64,000 nt of DNA. Source: Lepas anatifera (Eukaryota > Arthropoda > Thecostraca > Lepadidae). Of the stretch, positions 46,019 to 57,745 are shown piece by piece. Every line of letters starts with the position of its first letter. Within the stretch, counting starts at the first letter, position 1. The translations under genes were made by a program, and so were the position numbers. The notes beneath the pieces are model-generated. The model searched no databases and was not told where the DNA came from. It worked only from the letters and a program-made list of their open reading frames with translations. The stretch spans positions 213,910 through 277,909 of the forward strand of contig JAOTON010000320.1 of the NCBI GenBank assembly GCA_034440635.1, read 5' to 3'.

Positions 46019-46932
46019 TTAACACCTTCGCTGGAGAAGGGTCTGGCGTCAACGTGCAGTGGAGGTGTGTCCTAAAGTGCCACCCTTAGGGGGCACTTTA
46101 GGAGATGCTCAGGCACTTCCGAGATCTCGGAAACCAAGAGGGTTAGAAAATCACCCGTTGGGGGGTGCGTGGGGGGGATGGCGATCAGCGTAATGGCTAA
46201 GATTTATTGACCTAAGTCAGTATCTTAAAGGTCAAACGAGGTCGTAAAGGTCATATATAGGCCGCGCTGGAGACCTATCGGAAAATTCTGTGATTGCACA
46301 GAAAAAGCCAGGAATACACTGAAAGTGGACTAAGGCCATAGAGGGAATGTCCCATATAATATCCTCGGAATGTTTGAGCTTGAGGCCATTCCAGATCACT
46401 GATCTATGATTAACATGACATATTCTCAATAATTTACAATATAACTGGCACTGTAGCAGCTTTTTGGCGGGAAATGAAGGTTGGACCTTTAAAAGGCCTT
46501 TGACCTCAACCTGTGGCATTGCCACTAACAAAAACATTAACTATGAAGTGATAGCATATCATACGTTATACTGAGCAATGACATCTGTCCAGAACACTTG
46601 GGCCAATGACTTTAATATGTGACCTTGAACTTCAAGCGCGGGGACCCTAACATATAACCTGATTATATGACGTTATTACGTCACTGATCGGTCTGCAGTG
46701 CAGGCGAACAGGTGCTACCGCGCGATTGCGACGGTCTCAAAATATAAGTCTGATTTTCAAAGATGATATGTTTGTAAATTATTAAACAGTTTTCCAAATT
46801 CGTTCACCAGTCGACGCACTTATGAATTCTCTCAAATGTGGCCGAGTAACGTATTCTGGTAAAGAACGGTTCTCCGGCCACCTTGGAAAAATAGGTGGAG
46901 GCGCTTTAGGACCCTTCCACTGCGCGTGTTAA
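46019..46932 (-). mobile_element. C3: diverged C-family element
   Basis: 914 bp from TTAACACCTTCGCTGGAG to CCACTGCGCGTGTTAA. Left palindrome GCACTTTAGG-type, right box TTGGAAAAATAGGTGG. Lies inside the 17.1-kb insert. Confidence 0.7.
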
Positions 46933-49830
46933 GACCCCTGAGTTGATTTGGCGCCCTTTGAGCTGATTCACGGCCCCGGAGCTGAGCTGGACCACTAAAT
47001 TGGCGTGTGGAACCCCTGCGTTGGTATTGCCCACCCCCCCCAGTGGGCTCCTTTAGCAGTTTTGGAATCTCGTAAAGTTAAGCTAGTCTGTGGTACCTGA
47101 AATAGACTAGGCTCTGGGCTGGTGTGGGCCCCTGACCCTTGAACTGGGCTGGCTTTTGAACTGGTCTGGGTCCTTTACATGTTTGGGTCCCGTGCACTGA
47201 TCTTGTGACCCCTGGGCTCAACTGGACCCCTACGAGTTGGGAAATAGGCCTATACGCTCATTTTGAGCCCCTTATCTGGTCCGGGGCCCCTGAACTCATA
47301 TGGAGTCTGCCAGGTGATCTTCGGACCCCTGAGCTGGTCTGCACCTCTGAGTTAAATTTGCGCCTTCTGAGATCCGTGTTTCGGAGGGGCCCTTGGGTCG
47401 TTCTGGGGGCTGCTTATTAATACTCATGGGCTGAGCTGAGCCCCTGTGTTGGCACTGAGACCGGTGGGGTCTTTGGCGCCCTTTATCTTATCTGACCCTC
47501 CTGAATTGGTATGGGGCCTTCCTCAGATGGTTCGGGGACCCCTGAGCTGGCTTTTGGGCCCACTGAGATGGAGCTTCCCTAGGGGCCCCTGAGAAAATCT
47601 GAGGCCCGGGGGGGGCTTATCGACGCACCAACTGTCAGGGTCATGTGGCAAATCTGGGCCCCTGAGAGACTTGCACAGAAGTTTCTAGACTTGGGCTTGG
47701 AGCCCCCAGCCAGTATCGTCCCCTGAGTTTTTTCTGGACCTTCTGAGCGGCTTTGGAGTCCATCAGTATGTCTGGGTCCCCGAGTTTTTTCTTGCGAGTC
47801 CTTTGAGTTTATATTGAGTCCCCACAGCCGATCTGGGGCACCTTTATATAACCAGGCCCCCAAACGGATTTCAAAACCCATGTGTTGGCACTGGGGCTCC
47901 CTGAGCTTGTCGCGGCCCGTTAACTGGTATCAGCTGATATCGGCCCTTGAGTTGGTTTTTCAGGTAGCCCCTGGGCTGTTCAGGGCCGTGAGCGGGTATT
48001 GTACTTAAACTTACTGGCTCGGCATTAGACCCACGCTGGTTTGAGACCCCTAAGCTGGAAAGAACCCTTTATATGGAATTAGTGAGGCGGCCATGAGCTG
48101 GTATAGGGCCCAAAAGAGGATTTACGTAAGAGGTCCTTAGCTTGGTCGTTGAGCCCCTTGCTGGATTGATGTCCTTTGAGCTGGCAAAGACCCTGAGCTA
48201 GAATGGAACCCTTTAAACTGGTATCGGCATTCTAGCTTGTCCGGACCCCATTGCGATGATCTAGGTCCCTTGGGATCGTCGTGGGGCCAGCTGGTCTGTC
48301 CCCTGAGTTTTTCAGAGCCCGCTGAGCCGATTTGGACCCCCACAACAGGTCTGGTCCCTAAACTGATCTGACGTACTTTTAGATGGTCAGGATCCTCTCG
48401 CTGATCTTGAAATATCGGTGTTGGACTGGCGCTCCGAGCTGTCAGGGGCCCCTTATCTGGTCTGGAACCTCTTAACGGTATGAACCCTTTCAGCTGATCT
48501 TGGGCCCCCTGAGTTGGGTTTGGGCCTCCTAAATAGAGTTTTTCATGGGGCCCTAGGCTGATCCGGGATCCTGAAAGGGTATTTTACATGAATTTACTGA
48601 CTTTGTCTTGCGGCACAAGCTGGTCTGGGGCCACCTCAACTGGTAAGGGCCCCTGAAATGAATTAAATAAGAGGTTTTTAACTTGGCCACATGACCCATA
48701 TTGGAATAGTGTCTCTTGAGCTTACAAGCGCCCCTGGGTTGGTATCGGGTGCGTTTAACGTATGGGCCCATTTAGCTTGTTTGCGGCCCTCTTGTGCTTA
48801 TCTGAAGGCTCCGTGAGTTCATCGAGGCATCCGCTGGTCTGGCCCTCTTACGTTTGTTTGGGCCTCCCAAGCTGCTCTTACGTTTGTTTGGGCCCCATCG
48901 GCGTGCTGGGCCCCCTGAGTTAAAGCTGCAACTCAGGGGGCCCAAACACGCTAAGGTCAGGACCCAGCACAACAGCAACGTCCCAGCAGGGTGCGGTCTG
49001 GGGCCAGGCACAACGCCCGGCCAAATTGATCTCGCAGCCGGGATCCGGCTAACGCGCTGCCGATGCCCAGCGAAGTCCTCTGCCGGGATTCCGCTATGCT
49101 CCCAATAAAAAACGAATTAATACGTCCACTCGGCCCCACTGAGACACCCAGCTGACACCCCGCAAAATTGCCGGCTGGGCCCCAGCGGAATCCCAGCGAA
49201 ATTCCTGGCTGAGAGTTTGGCCCTCTGAGCTTATTTAGGACACGTGTCGATGGTTAAGCTCCCCATGCGGATCTTGTAACCCTTGTGTTGGCCTGGGCCC
49301 CTGAATTGACGTTGGGTCTCCTGAGAGGGAGTTTCGCAAAATTGATCTGAGATATTCTGGGCCATGGAGAGGGTATTGCATAGGAGCTTTTTGGCTTGAC
49401 GTTGGGGCTAAAGCTGCTTTGGGACTCCTGAGCTGAAAAGACCTCTGAGGTAGAATTTCAACGGAAGCCCTGAGCTAGTCTAGGCTCCCAGAGAGGGATT
49501 ATGTAAGAGGCTCGTAACTTGGTTCTATGGCCCCTAGCTGGATCGGTGTCCCTTGAAATGGCAAGAGCCTTGAGTTAGCATTGGGCCCGTTTAACTGGAA
49601 TGGATCTAATTAGCTTGTCTGGGCCCATTGTGCTGATCTTAGGCCCCTGAGCTCCTCGCAGCCCTTGGCTCGTCTGGCACCCTGGATTGGTGCTGGGCCC
49701 ATTTAGCTGGCCTGGGGCCCACTGAAATTTGATTTTGCAGAAGGTTTCTGACTTGATATCGGAGTCATTGTGCTAGCAAAGGGCCCCTTGAGAGACTAAA
49801 CTGGGCGTCTATATTCAAAGTCAGCTGTCG
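46933..49830 (-). repeat. 2.9-kb degenerate GGGCCC/CTGAGCTGG minisatellite with higher-order repeats
   Basis: About 140 diverged units of roughly 20-21 bp with the core GGCCCCTGAGCTGGTCTGG. Read on the other strand (GGGGCC...CCAGACCAGCTCAGG) it resembles the GGGCCCGGGCAGACCACAGG units of the 12.6-kb element. Three higher-order blocks can be followed by non-satellite markers: a GGGTATTNNAC... segment at about 47993, 48577 and 49370, and a GTAAGAGG...AACTTGG segment at about 48125, 48668 and 49505. Confidence 0.75.
48908..48943. repeat. Perfect 14-bp hairpin in the minisatellite
   Basis: GGGCCCCCTGAGTT (48908-48921), 8-nt loop, AACTCAGGGGGCCC (48930-48943). This marks a switch of strand in the satellite: a short segment to the right reads in the opposite orientation. 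Confidence 0.75.
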
Positions 49831-51590
49831 CACAGAAATTGTGGCTTTAATTGGTGTGTTTGCAGGAGGCCCGTTCATCATTATTCGCTATCGTGATTTC
49901 AGTATTCGGAACAACGTGATGCGACCTGCGTGAAAGTGGGGGGGGGACAAAATACTCAGTCCTTCCCCACTCTCAAAAGTGGGCGGACGCGTCTCCCCTT
50001 CCCCCATGCGGAACTCATGATTTTATACAAAAAAAAGAATCAAGAAAGTGGCTAAGTGAAATGTATTCAATTTTCGAAACATTCAAGGAAGACATTTTCG
50101 TGGTATAATTGTTTAAGTCACTTTCAAGTAAGGTTAAGTTTTTTTTTTCTTTTTTTGTCCTGGAATTTTAGGGGATAAAACCATTGAATGAAAGAGAAAT
50201 GAGAAGAAGAGCGTAGACATGTGTCAATTTTGTGGAAACAGCATACTCAACCTAGCTATCGACATGTTGTAACATGTCTTAGAAGCTTGTGGTGTTTCGT
50301 TTATAGCATCCAAATATGTATATTGTAATAATTGTTTTGGGCTACTGCTGGTGTCATAAGATATCTCAGAAGGAGGATACGCCAGGCTTGAGCATTCAAA
50401 AGTAGTTTGATTGAATGCACTGGTGTTATGTTGTCTGCTGCTTACACGTTTTCATGGATGACCAGATTAAAAATCGTACGGCACGTTATAATCGCTTCCC
50501 ATTCAAAGACCAAGTCAACAGCAAAGGTTTGGAATTGTACCTCATTTCGAGTTGACGAAGAACAATCTAATTAAATGCTAGAAGTTTGTTGAAATGTGCA
50601 TGTGGCCTTTACCTCCCGAGGAAGTTATGATAATATTAATAATAGTAATAATAATGTCATTTATGATCCAGTCCGTGTAAAAATGCTGACATCATATAGT
50701 TGCATACAATATTTATAGGCATTGCCCGAATTTTAATATATATTTTTTTACCAAAAAAATCCACTCCTGCAGCGCCGATCAGGCCGGAACCATGAAGAGA
50801 TTCCGGTTTGAAGGTTTGAATTCCGGAGGTTTGAAGAGATCTCCACCCCGGACTGGGCGTACCTTCTCCACCACTGGCCGCTCTTGAGCAGTCCCGCTTC
50901 AACGTGGACCGCCCTTATTCACCTCCGAATGCTCTCACCTCCGACTTTGTGGTTTTGCATCCCTATTTCATGATTGACTGCCCATTTGGCCATTTCATTT
51001 TTCAATTTGGCTTATTGTTGTCAGGTTTCGTGATTTCTTCCGTTCTATGGTCCAAGTGAAGTCGTTCGGTGCCAGTTATATCAAAATTGGACACTATTTT
51101 GGTCTCCCTCATGGGACCTAAAGACATCGAGTTACAGTTAAAATAACTATACTGGAGACAACTGCAGCTGACACTAATGGTGAGGATCATTTCAAACGTG
51201 TTCTTTTAACCCCGCTATTTGCAAAATGTTCATAAAGGCATGATAGAAGCCATAGAATGCCATTAACCAAGGGAACAAGGTCTCGGTAAGCTATGATAAA
51301 GAGGGCAATTCTCGTTTATGATGCCTTGACCAGCCCTTTTTTAGCTCACTTCTGAAAGTGCTTTAGGTGGTAAAATGCATAAAAAACAGATCATGGCTGG
51401 ACGCCATTGTATTATTGCATTTGCATATGCTGATCGTGGAACAATTTTCGGAGTGTCACAACTGTTTTCATTCTGTGTGCATCCCGTCAGGTCACGCGCC
51501 TTAGTGGTCGGGAAGTGCGGGCGCATGACGTTGTAGCCACTTGAGGAAGTGTACAGTCTCTCCTAAACATGCTTTAAAGCTTCCTTGGAA
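49831..51590. other. Non-coding interior of the 17.1-kb insert
   Basis: AT-rich, with one diverged CAACGTGGACCGCCC repeat unit at 50895-50990. No gene recognised. Confidence 0.35.
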
Positions 51591-51676
51591 CCAAGGAGAT
51601 TTAATTCTGTGATTTTCCACCTCCTGCAGAAGCCATTGAAACTGCTGTTCTTATTTTTCTCTGCTGGTAAAATATT

Positions 51677-52010
51677 TCAGTATATCAATGCCTGTTCTAC
51701 TATTCCATTTACCACTTTAAAGTACTTGATAAGGGTATGCAACATGTTGTACTGCTTGTCTGTGTCCCGTTCCTTAATATCTTTTGCAGCTGAATCGGCC
51801 CGCTCATTGCCGCTGATGCCACAGTGGCTTGGGATCCATACAAAATCGACATGTTTCCCCTTTTCCTTTAGAACGTGCAGCTTCTGTCTAATGAGAACTA
51901 AGAGAAAGGATGATGATGCGTTATAAAAATAAAAAGACCTCAATGCCTGTAGAGAGGACAGTGAATCGGTAAAAATAACGAATTGAAAGGCTGCAGTAGA
52001 ACGTGATGTC
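51677..52010 (-). pseudogene. LINE RNase H fragment (inverted part)
   Basis: Reads FVIFTDSLSSLQAL, KGKHVDFVWIPSHCGISGNERAD and SAAKDIKERD. These are the third acidic and the His/Asp catalytic regions of retrotransposon-type RNase H (D in TDS; WIPSHCGI-GNERAD). Upstream RT and the first half of RNase H are absent, and the frame runs out after about 30 non-matching residues. Confidence 0.75.
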
Positions 52011-52011
52011 C

Positions 52012-52457
52012 CCCCTGGTCTTCATATTCCATTCTTTGACCTGTATGCGCCTGTTAAGAAGTTTTTAATGAGAAGCTGGCAGCGGCGATGGGACGAGGAC
52101 CCCAGGGGGGCTAAGTTGAGGAGTGTCAAACCCAAACTAGGGAAATGGCTTTCTAGCAGCGCTGGATCCAGGAGAGAGGAGGTGGTTTTGTCGCGGTTGC
52201 GAATTGGCCACACTCACGCAACCCACTCTTTCCGCTTGAGTGGAGAGGATCCTCCGCTCTGTCCGCGCTGTGGCGACTCGCTGAGTGTCAAGCATGTCCT
52301 TGTTGACTGCTGCGATTATGAAATTGAACGGTTTAGACACCTGGGAGGGTCACCCTCCTTGGAGTCCCTTCTTGGGGAGTTTCCAACCGTGGGACTGTCT
52401 AGTATTTTATCGTTTTTGAAAAGCATCGACTTTAATGTTATTTACTCGCCGACCTAA
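52012..52457 (+). pseudogene. LINE C-terminal region with CCHC knuckle
   Basis: Begins near IPFFDLYAPVKKF, then WQRRWDED, SRLRIGHTHATHSF and the knuckle PPLCPRCGDSLSVKHVLVDC (C-x2-C-x8-H-x4-C), as in LINEs with RNase H. The frame stays open to TAA at 52455-52457, so the insert is not very old. Confidence 0.75.
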
Positions 52458-52633
52458 GTGTGTGTGTGTGTGTGCTATATTTCTTTCGTTTTAGCCGTCC
52501 TTTTACTGTGGACAGACTTTTAGCCACGTTGATTGTTGAAGCCATTCTGTATGCATTTTATTGAGTGTTATGGGCGCCACATGACCTTCGTTGTCGGCGC
52601 GCCCTTAAAACCCAATGATGATGATGATGATTA

Positions 52634-53159
52634 ATATCTTTTGCCAAGCATTTCATGATGCATTTGAAGATGCAGGTAACATTAGAGATCAGGTGGCGGA
52701 TCTGGAAGACTTGGATGGATGAAAGCGCATCCCAAGCCTTAGCTCTAGGCGCCATTGAGCCAGCTCTTGTCTCCCCCGAAGGAACGCGATTGAGCTGGGT
52801 GGGGGGGTGAGGGGGCATACACACGTCAGGGCCTGTGTGACGGCGGATTGAGTGATGGATCGCCGAATGGCTGAGGAAGTTTGAGTTATCGTCACGAACT
52901 GAGTACAAATGTATCAGAACAAGTATAATGTCTTGTTACCTGGATCTCGACAGGGAAACTATTTGCGTCGCAACCACTCTTCGGCTGGGAGTCACTGTTG
53001 GTGAGCCGGCAAACGGCCGAAAGGGTTATACATTGTTCCCGGTCACCAGTGGGAAGTGTTTAACGTGGGACGCAACCTGCGTAGACACCTTCACTTTCAC
53101 AGTTGTTTAGTCCGCTCTAGAGCCGGGAACGGCTGCGCGTGCGGCAGGGGAGAGTAAAT
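52634..53159. other. Region upstream of the USP-like pseudogene
   Basis: Open frame 52928-53110 (+) is coding-like in composition and could be the decayed N-terminal part of the retrocopy, but no domain was recognised. Confidence 0.3.
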
Positions 53160-56100
53160 GGCATCGCTAAGCCAGTTTGACCTCCAGGTGCCGTTTCCAG
53201 CCGCTGGCAGTCGAAATAACGGATGTAGTGGGGCCCGCCGCTTCAGCCCTGTTGAGAGAGATGAGACGGCTCATCACAGCTGTCAGCGGCGATCACCGAG
53301 AGACGGCCTGACTGCGACAAGGAGTTTCCATCTCTGTTGTTCGAGAAACTCCGCAGCAGCCCTTGCTACGGCCAGTCCCCGTTGTACACAGATAAATCAC
53401 CAGACGCCATCAGCCCGGACCTCGGCATCTCCGCGCACGACAGGCGAGGCGGAGAATGCCCTGCTGCTGAACGGCGCTCAGGTGCAGGCACCGATCCTGG
53501 AGCTGGTGCTTGCAAGCAATCGCGACTAGCACAAGCACAGCCCGGCTCCGCTCTTTATCGGTCTGCCCAACTTAGGCAACTCGTGCTACCAGAACGTTAA
53601 GCTGCAGTCGCTGCTGGGACTGTGGCCGTTCCTCAGCGAGATGGTGGCCCTGGGGCCGGCTCTGGACCCTGAACGATGTCGCACCCTGCGCGCCGTCACC
53701 TGCCTTATGGAGCTGCGCTAGAGCGCGTGCGGCACCTCCGTCTACAGCCACCTCAACTACCTGCGATGCGCGCTTGCTCGGATAGGCTCGGCGTTCCACA
53801 ACACTGAGATGCAGGCTGCTCAGGCTACTGGATATCATCAAGGAGGAGGAGAACGGAAGCCAACCAGTCTCCCCCAAGCAGCCGGCCGACCACTGCCGCT
53901 AATCCAGTTAGAGATAAATTCCTGTACTAGACTATGGAATGATACACGTGCATGAAGTGCCAGGAGGCGGTGCTGAAGCAGCAGGAAAACATAGCTGATT
54001 CGTTAACGTGCCGCGGCGCCAAGGAAGCGGCGCAGCACCCACCTTGCAGGACGCGCTGTACCTCTCCATGTGGCCGACCGACGTGAGGTGCACTGCGAGA
54101 AGTGTCAGCACGACAAGTTCAACATCACCGCCCAGATCTCCAAATTACCCAGGACGCTGATTATACAGCTGAATCGTCACCTGTTTGTTGGAAAGGATTC
54201 GAAGAAGATCTGCGCCAACGTAAAGATCTCCAAGTTCGTGACGCTGCAGGATTGTGCGGTGGACGACGCCGTCCGTCCCCCAGCTTGGGACGCCACCAGG
54301 TACGGCTCGCAATGCCCGCCTGAGGAGTCGAAGTGGAAGGACTCGGCAGAGCCGGAGCGATCGGCGGCGCCGTGGGCGTTCGATCCTCCGCAGGTGTCTG
54401 ACGCCGGTCTGGAGGAATTGGTGGAGCAGGATGGAGCCAAGGAGTGGCCCACGCGCGCTGTTGAAAACGAGGAATATCAGCTGCCGGAGGCCAACCGACG
54501 CTCGCTGCAGGAGGACGAGCCGGGCGACATCGCCGCCGATCCGGCACGGCGGTCCCAGCTCTGCGCGGAGGGCGACGACGACGACTTCGCCATCTGGGTA
54601 TCGGATCGCTAACTGCTGTACTGCGCGGACCGCCTACGACCCTCACTCGACGAGATATCCAACTGGTGCGACCAGTGAAAGGTCCTGCCCTCTCTCGTAA
54701 AATGCTCAGTGACTACCTTCTCCCTATGCCCCAGCGAAGCGAGGGACAAAGTCAAGATCAGGCTCCATCTCAGGGGACAGGAGATTCCCCAGATAACCCA
54801 CCCCACCTTCCTTAGCCTCACCTCGGACGGCACACTTTCATTCACAGAGCACATCAAGAGACTGAATAAATTGATGGCCCAAAGAAGAAACTGTCTGGCG
54901 ACGCTGTCTGAACGCAATTACGGAGCATGCAAGCGAGTTCTCCGTACGGCCTACACGGCTTACATCCGCGCCAAGGCGGTCTACAGAGCGGCAGTTTATA
55001 TGAATCACGCAGCCCCGCTCTTCAAGAGACCTACTAGAAGTCGAACATCGCGCTTGCACCCGCATTATCACTAGATGCACCCGAGAGACAAGAAAGGGAC
55101 CCTAGAAGCTAAAGCAGACCTGAAAATATCAATACGTGGAAACTAGCGGGCAGAGAAGACCAAAGAATACGCCGCCTGCCAGATCCGACAAGAAGAGTCC
55201 TAGAAAACGACATCCCCAAGACTTACAATACCAAGCAAGGGGAAGCTTGGATTAAGAAGACAAGAGCAGACGGCCATTCGGGGGCGAGGGCAAGGGCACA
55301 GGAAGACAGACGAGGACATGGAAATGACCACCAAGCCAACCTTCCGCAAGAAAGGCATCTGGATGGAAGAGAAGAGCGACCCACGTGGTCTCCCCGCAGA
55401 GACGCAGAGCCTGGTCCCGCCAGTATTGCTGCCCGATCCACCAGCCGCCTCCTTCAACCTGCACCTCCAGGAACCTGTCGGAAGGAAAGACCCCCAGATA
55501 AACGCCTAGAAGCAGCTGAGAGGACCCTGGAAATATATCCATGTGGAGGCGTGGACTGACGGATCGGCCTCCTTAGGTATTACCAGGAGGAGCCGGGATA
55601 CTTATCCACCGACCCGGGGGTCCCGCTACCAAAACCACCAGAGCGGCGGGGAGTTTGTGCAGTAGCACTCGAGTGGAGGAAGTGGCCCTGAAGGAGGCCA
55701 CTTCCTTTATATTATGCGACCCCAGGGCATCCATCCAACCCGTAGCAGACCAGACAAATTCCAAGACACTAAAAGTAGAAGCCCCCTGGCAACATATTAA
55801 CTTGCTATCTTCTCTAGGACACAAAATTGTGTTTCAATGGATGCCGGGACACCCGGGCATTCCCGGGAACGAGGAGACAGACAAATTAGCCCACCGAGGA
55901 GCACGGGAGGATCAGCGGGACATCCCCATCGACTAAGAGTCGGCCCGAGCGGCGGTGGCGCGCGCCGCATCGTTTTTCAGGACCAGCAGAATCAGAGATG
56001 CCCACCAGCACACCCGAAGCCCACGCCGGGGACAGACTCACTATCTACACGAGAGCAAACCATCCTGGCCCAACTGAGAGTGGGGTCCTCAATCGCCACA

Positions 56101-56583
56101 TACGACACGCTTCACAGATTTGGTCGGGCGGATAGCGCCGCGTGTCCGGATTGCAGGGACCGGACTCAGTAGAACACCTCCTCACAGACTGCCCGCTCTA
56201 CCAGGGCCCTCACCAGAGGAGGTGGGCCCATTGCCCTCCCTACACACTATTTTCACACAAGAAGCCAAATGCATATGGTCGTTCCTTCTGGAGGTGGGGA
56301 GGGTCGTCCAGGACCCTCCCCGAAGAGCTGGCGGAAAAGAAGAAGGGCGACAACTCAGCGGCTGAGGGTCAAACAGTGAATCCACCGGCGCCCATAGCTA
56401 CCGGCTGGTGTCCTAGTCAGCCTAGTCTAGTCGGCCTCTACTACGGCGGCGCCACCCAGGCCGGACACTATGTGGCACACGTCTACAGCCTGGGCATGCA
56501 GCGTCAGTTCCACTGTGACGACCGCAGCGTCACCTGCGTCTCAGAGCAGCACGTGCTGTGCAATGGGCCCCATCACGATGGCT
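53160..56583 (+). pseudogene. USP26/29/37-type ubiquitin protease retrocopy, inactivated and split by a LINE
   Basis: Homologues cleave ubiquitin from proteins using a Cys-His-Asp catalytic domain. Pieces in order: an upstream part with LFEKLRSSPCYGQSPLY (about 53340-53390); the Cys box GLPNLGNSCYQNVKLQS with the catalytic Cys codon at 53584-53586; SPKQPADH (about 53869); a zinc-binding CMKCQEAVLKQQ (about 53952); VHCEKCQHDKFN with KLPRTLIIQLNRH (54088-54180); a ubiquitin-interacting-motif-like EYQLPEANRRSLQEDE (about 54475); then, beyond a LINE, HSYRLVS and the His box AGHYVAHVY with the His codon at 56466-56468. Frame shifts or stops occur at least at 53719 (TAG), near 53815, in 53930-53940 and near 56410. 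No introns separate the Cys and His boxes, although vertebrate USP37-family genes are intron-rich, which points to a retrocopy. The start is uncertain. Confidence 0.75.
54580..56343 (+). mobile_element. LINE fragment inserted in the USP pseudogene
   Basis: 5'-truncated at the RT catalytic region (DDFAIWVSDR), followed by LRPSLDEISNWCDQ, HPTFLSLTSDGTLSF, an RNase H (WTDGSAS at about 55555; FQWMPGHPGIPGNEETD at about 55834) and a knuckle (CPDCRDRTQ... VEHLLTDC). It has several frameshifts and stops. Flanking AGGGCGACGAC (54569-54579) and AGGGCGACAAC (56344-56354) form an 11-bp target duplication with one difference. Removing the LINE rejoins the USP reading frame across the site. Confidence 0.75.
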
Positions 56584-57209
56584 AGATCTTTTACCTGCAT
56601 ACAGATATCTGCAGGCAGGTGGACAAAGTAGAGAATGGAATGACCTAACAAAGTTTTATCATCAGGTGTGGACCCGTTCCAACGCTATTGAAATGTTTTG
56701 TACGGTGTGTGCAATACGGGCACTTTCCAACTGCTTCTCCTAATGCCTTTTTGTAATAAGCAACTTGTCTTGAGTGTAGTGTCGTCTGTCTTCACGGAGA
56801 AGTATCGAGCACAATCCGGGCCACAGATGGTGACGGATGCTGTGGAAACGCCGCCCGCATTTAAATATTAATTTCTGCCCCCATCGAGCCATGATTTGTG
56901 TTGTCGGAAGGGTCTTAGTGTCTTCCATAAAGTACATACCCTCAGGCAGTGTACCGAGTCCCAGGTTTATGGGTGGAGAGCAACACCTAAGCAACCTGAA
57001 AGCAACCACACTTACTTCTGTGCCGTTCTTCACAATCTTCCAGCCACTTTACTGTGGATTATTTCTCTTAAAACCAATTATCCCGATGAGTATGAAGTCT
57101 TTCAACCATGACAGGGAAAATATTTTGATGATATTTGTGTTAAGCTTAGAATCTCACTTGAGCTAAGAACTTAACTCGAAGTTAAGCTTAGAATTTCACT
57201 CGAAGGAAG
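56584..57209. other. Spacer
   Basis: No gene recognised; short frames without motifs. Confidence 0.3.
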
Positions 57210-57345
57210 GTGAGTCACCCTTCTGATTGGGTGTTTGTTACCAGTGGCGTCCTGCAGGGCTCAGTGCTGGGCCCAGTGTTGTTCCATGTCTATATCAATG
57301 ACCTGCCAGACACCATCACCTCAAAAAATAAAAATAACGATCACA
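57210..57345 (+). pseudogene. LINE reverse transcriptase fragment
   Basis: Encodes VTSGVLQGSVLGPVLFHVYINDLPD, the conserved RT block (SG.PQGS.LGP.LF..YINDLP) preceding the YADD motif in CR1/Jockey-type LINEs. About 40 codons match; the downstream catalytic motif is absent. Confidence 0.75.
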
Positions 57346-57414
57346 AGCGTTTGAATAAGGATTTACTTTACTTTTGCAACGTTGTAACTAATGGCATTTC
57401 TACCTTTTTGCAGG

Positions 57415-57745
57415 GTGAATTTCACCCTATGCTTCCTAATGCAAAATCAGTTTTGGGATGCAATGCAAACCAGGTTGATGGACAATGTAAGCTTCAGCCT
57501 TATTGGATGCTAAGCATGTAAAAAAGTACAACCAACATTCAAAGACATTACATGGGGAGGAGTGCAAGAAATCTTAGATTATAAAAATTAGAATCACCCC
57601 ATGTTCCCTAGTGTAAAATCAGTTACATTATGCAACACAAACCTGGGTGATGTACAATGCAAGACTCAGCCTTACTGAACGTACAAATGTAAAAACGGAT
57701 ATTTAAAGACATTGCATGGAGGAGGAGAGTACAAAATCACAATAT
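57415..57745 (+). repeat. Tandem duplication, ~173-bp period
   Basis: CACCCTATG...AATGCAAAATCAGTTTTG...GATGGACAATGTAAGC at 57422 recurs diverged at 57595, each followed by AAAGACATTRCATGG. Two copies. Confidence 0.65.

Larger units (their letters stand above)
51591..52633 (+). mobile_element. LINE fragment with 5' inversion (twin-priming structure)
   Basis: Minus-strand RNase H sequence (about 52000 down to 51680) is joined head-on to plus-strand downstream sequence (about 52012-52457) of the same kind of element. It ends with a 3' UTR, a (GT)n run at 52458-52475 and a GATGATGATGATGATTA tail at about 52616-52633. Inversion of the 5' part against an intact 3' end is the signature of twin priming during target-primed reverse transcription. 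Confidence 0.7.
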
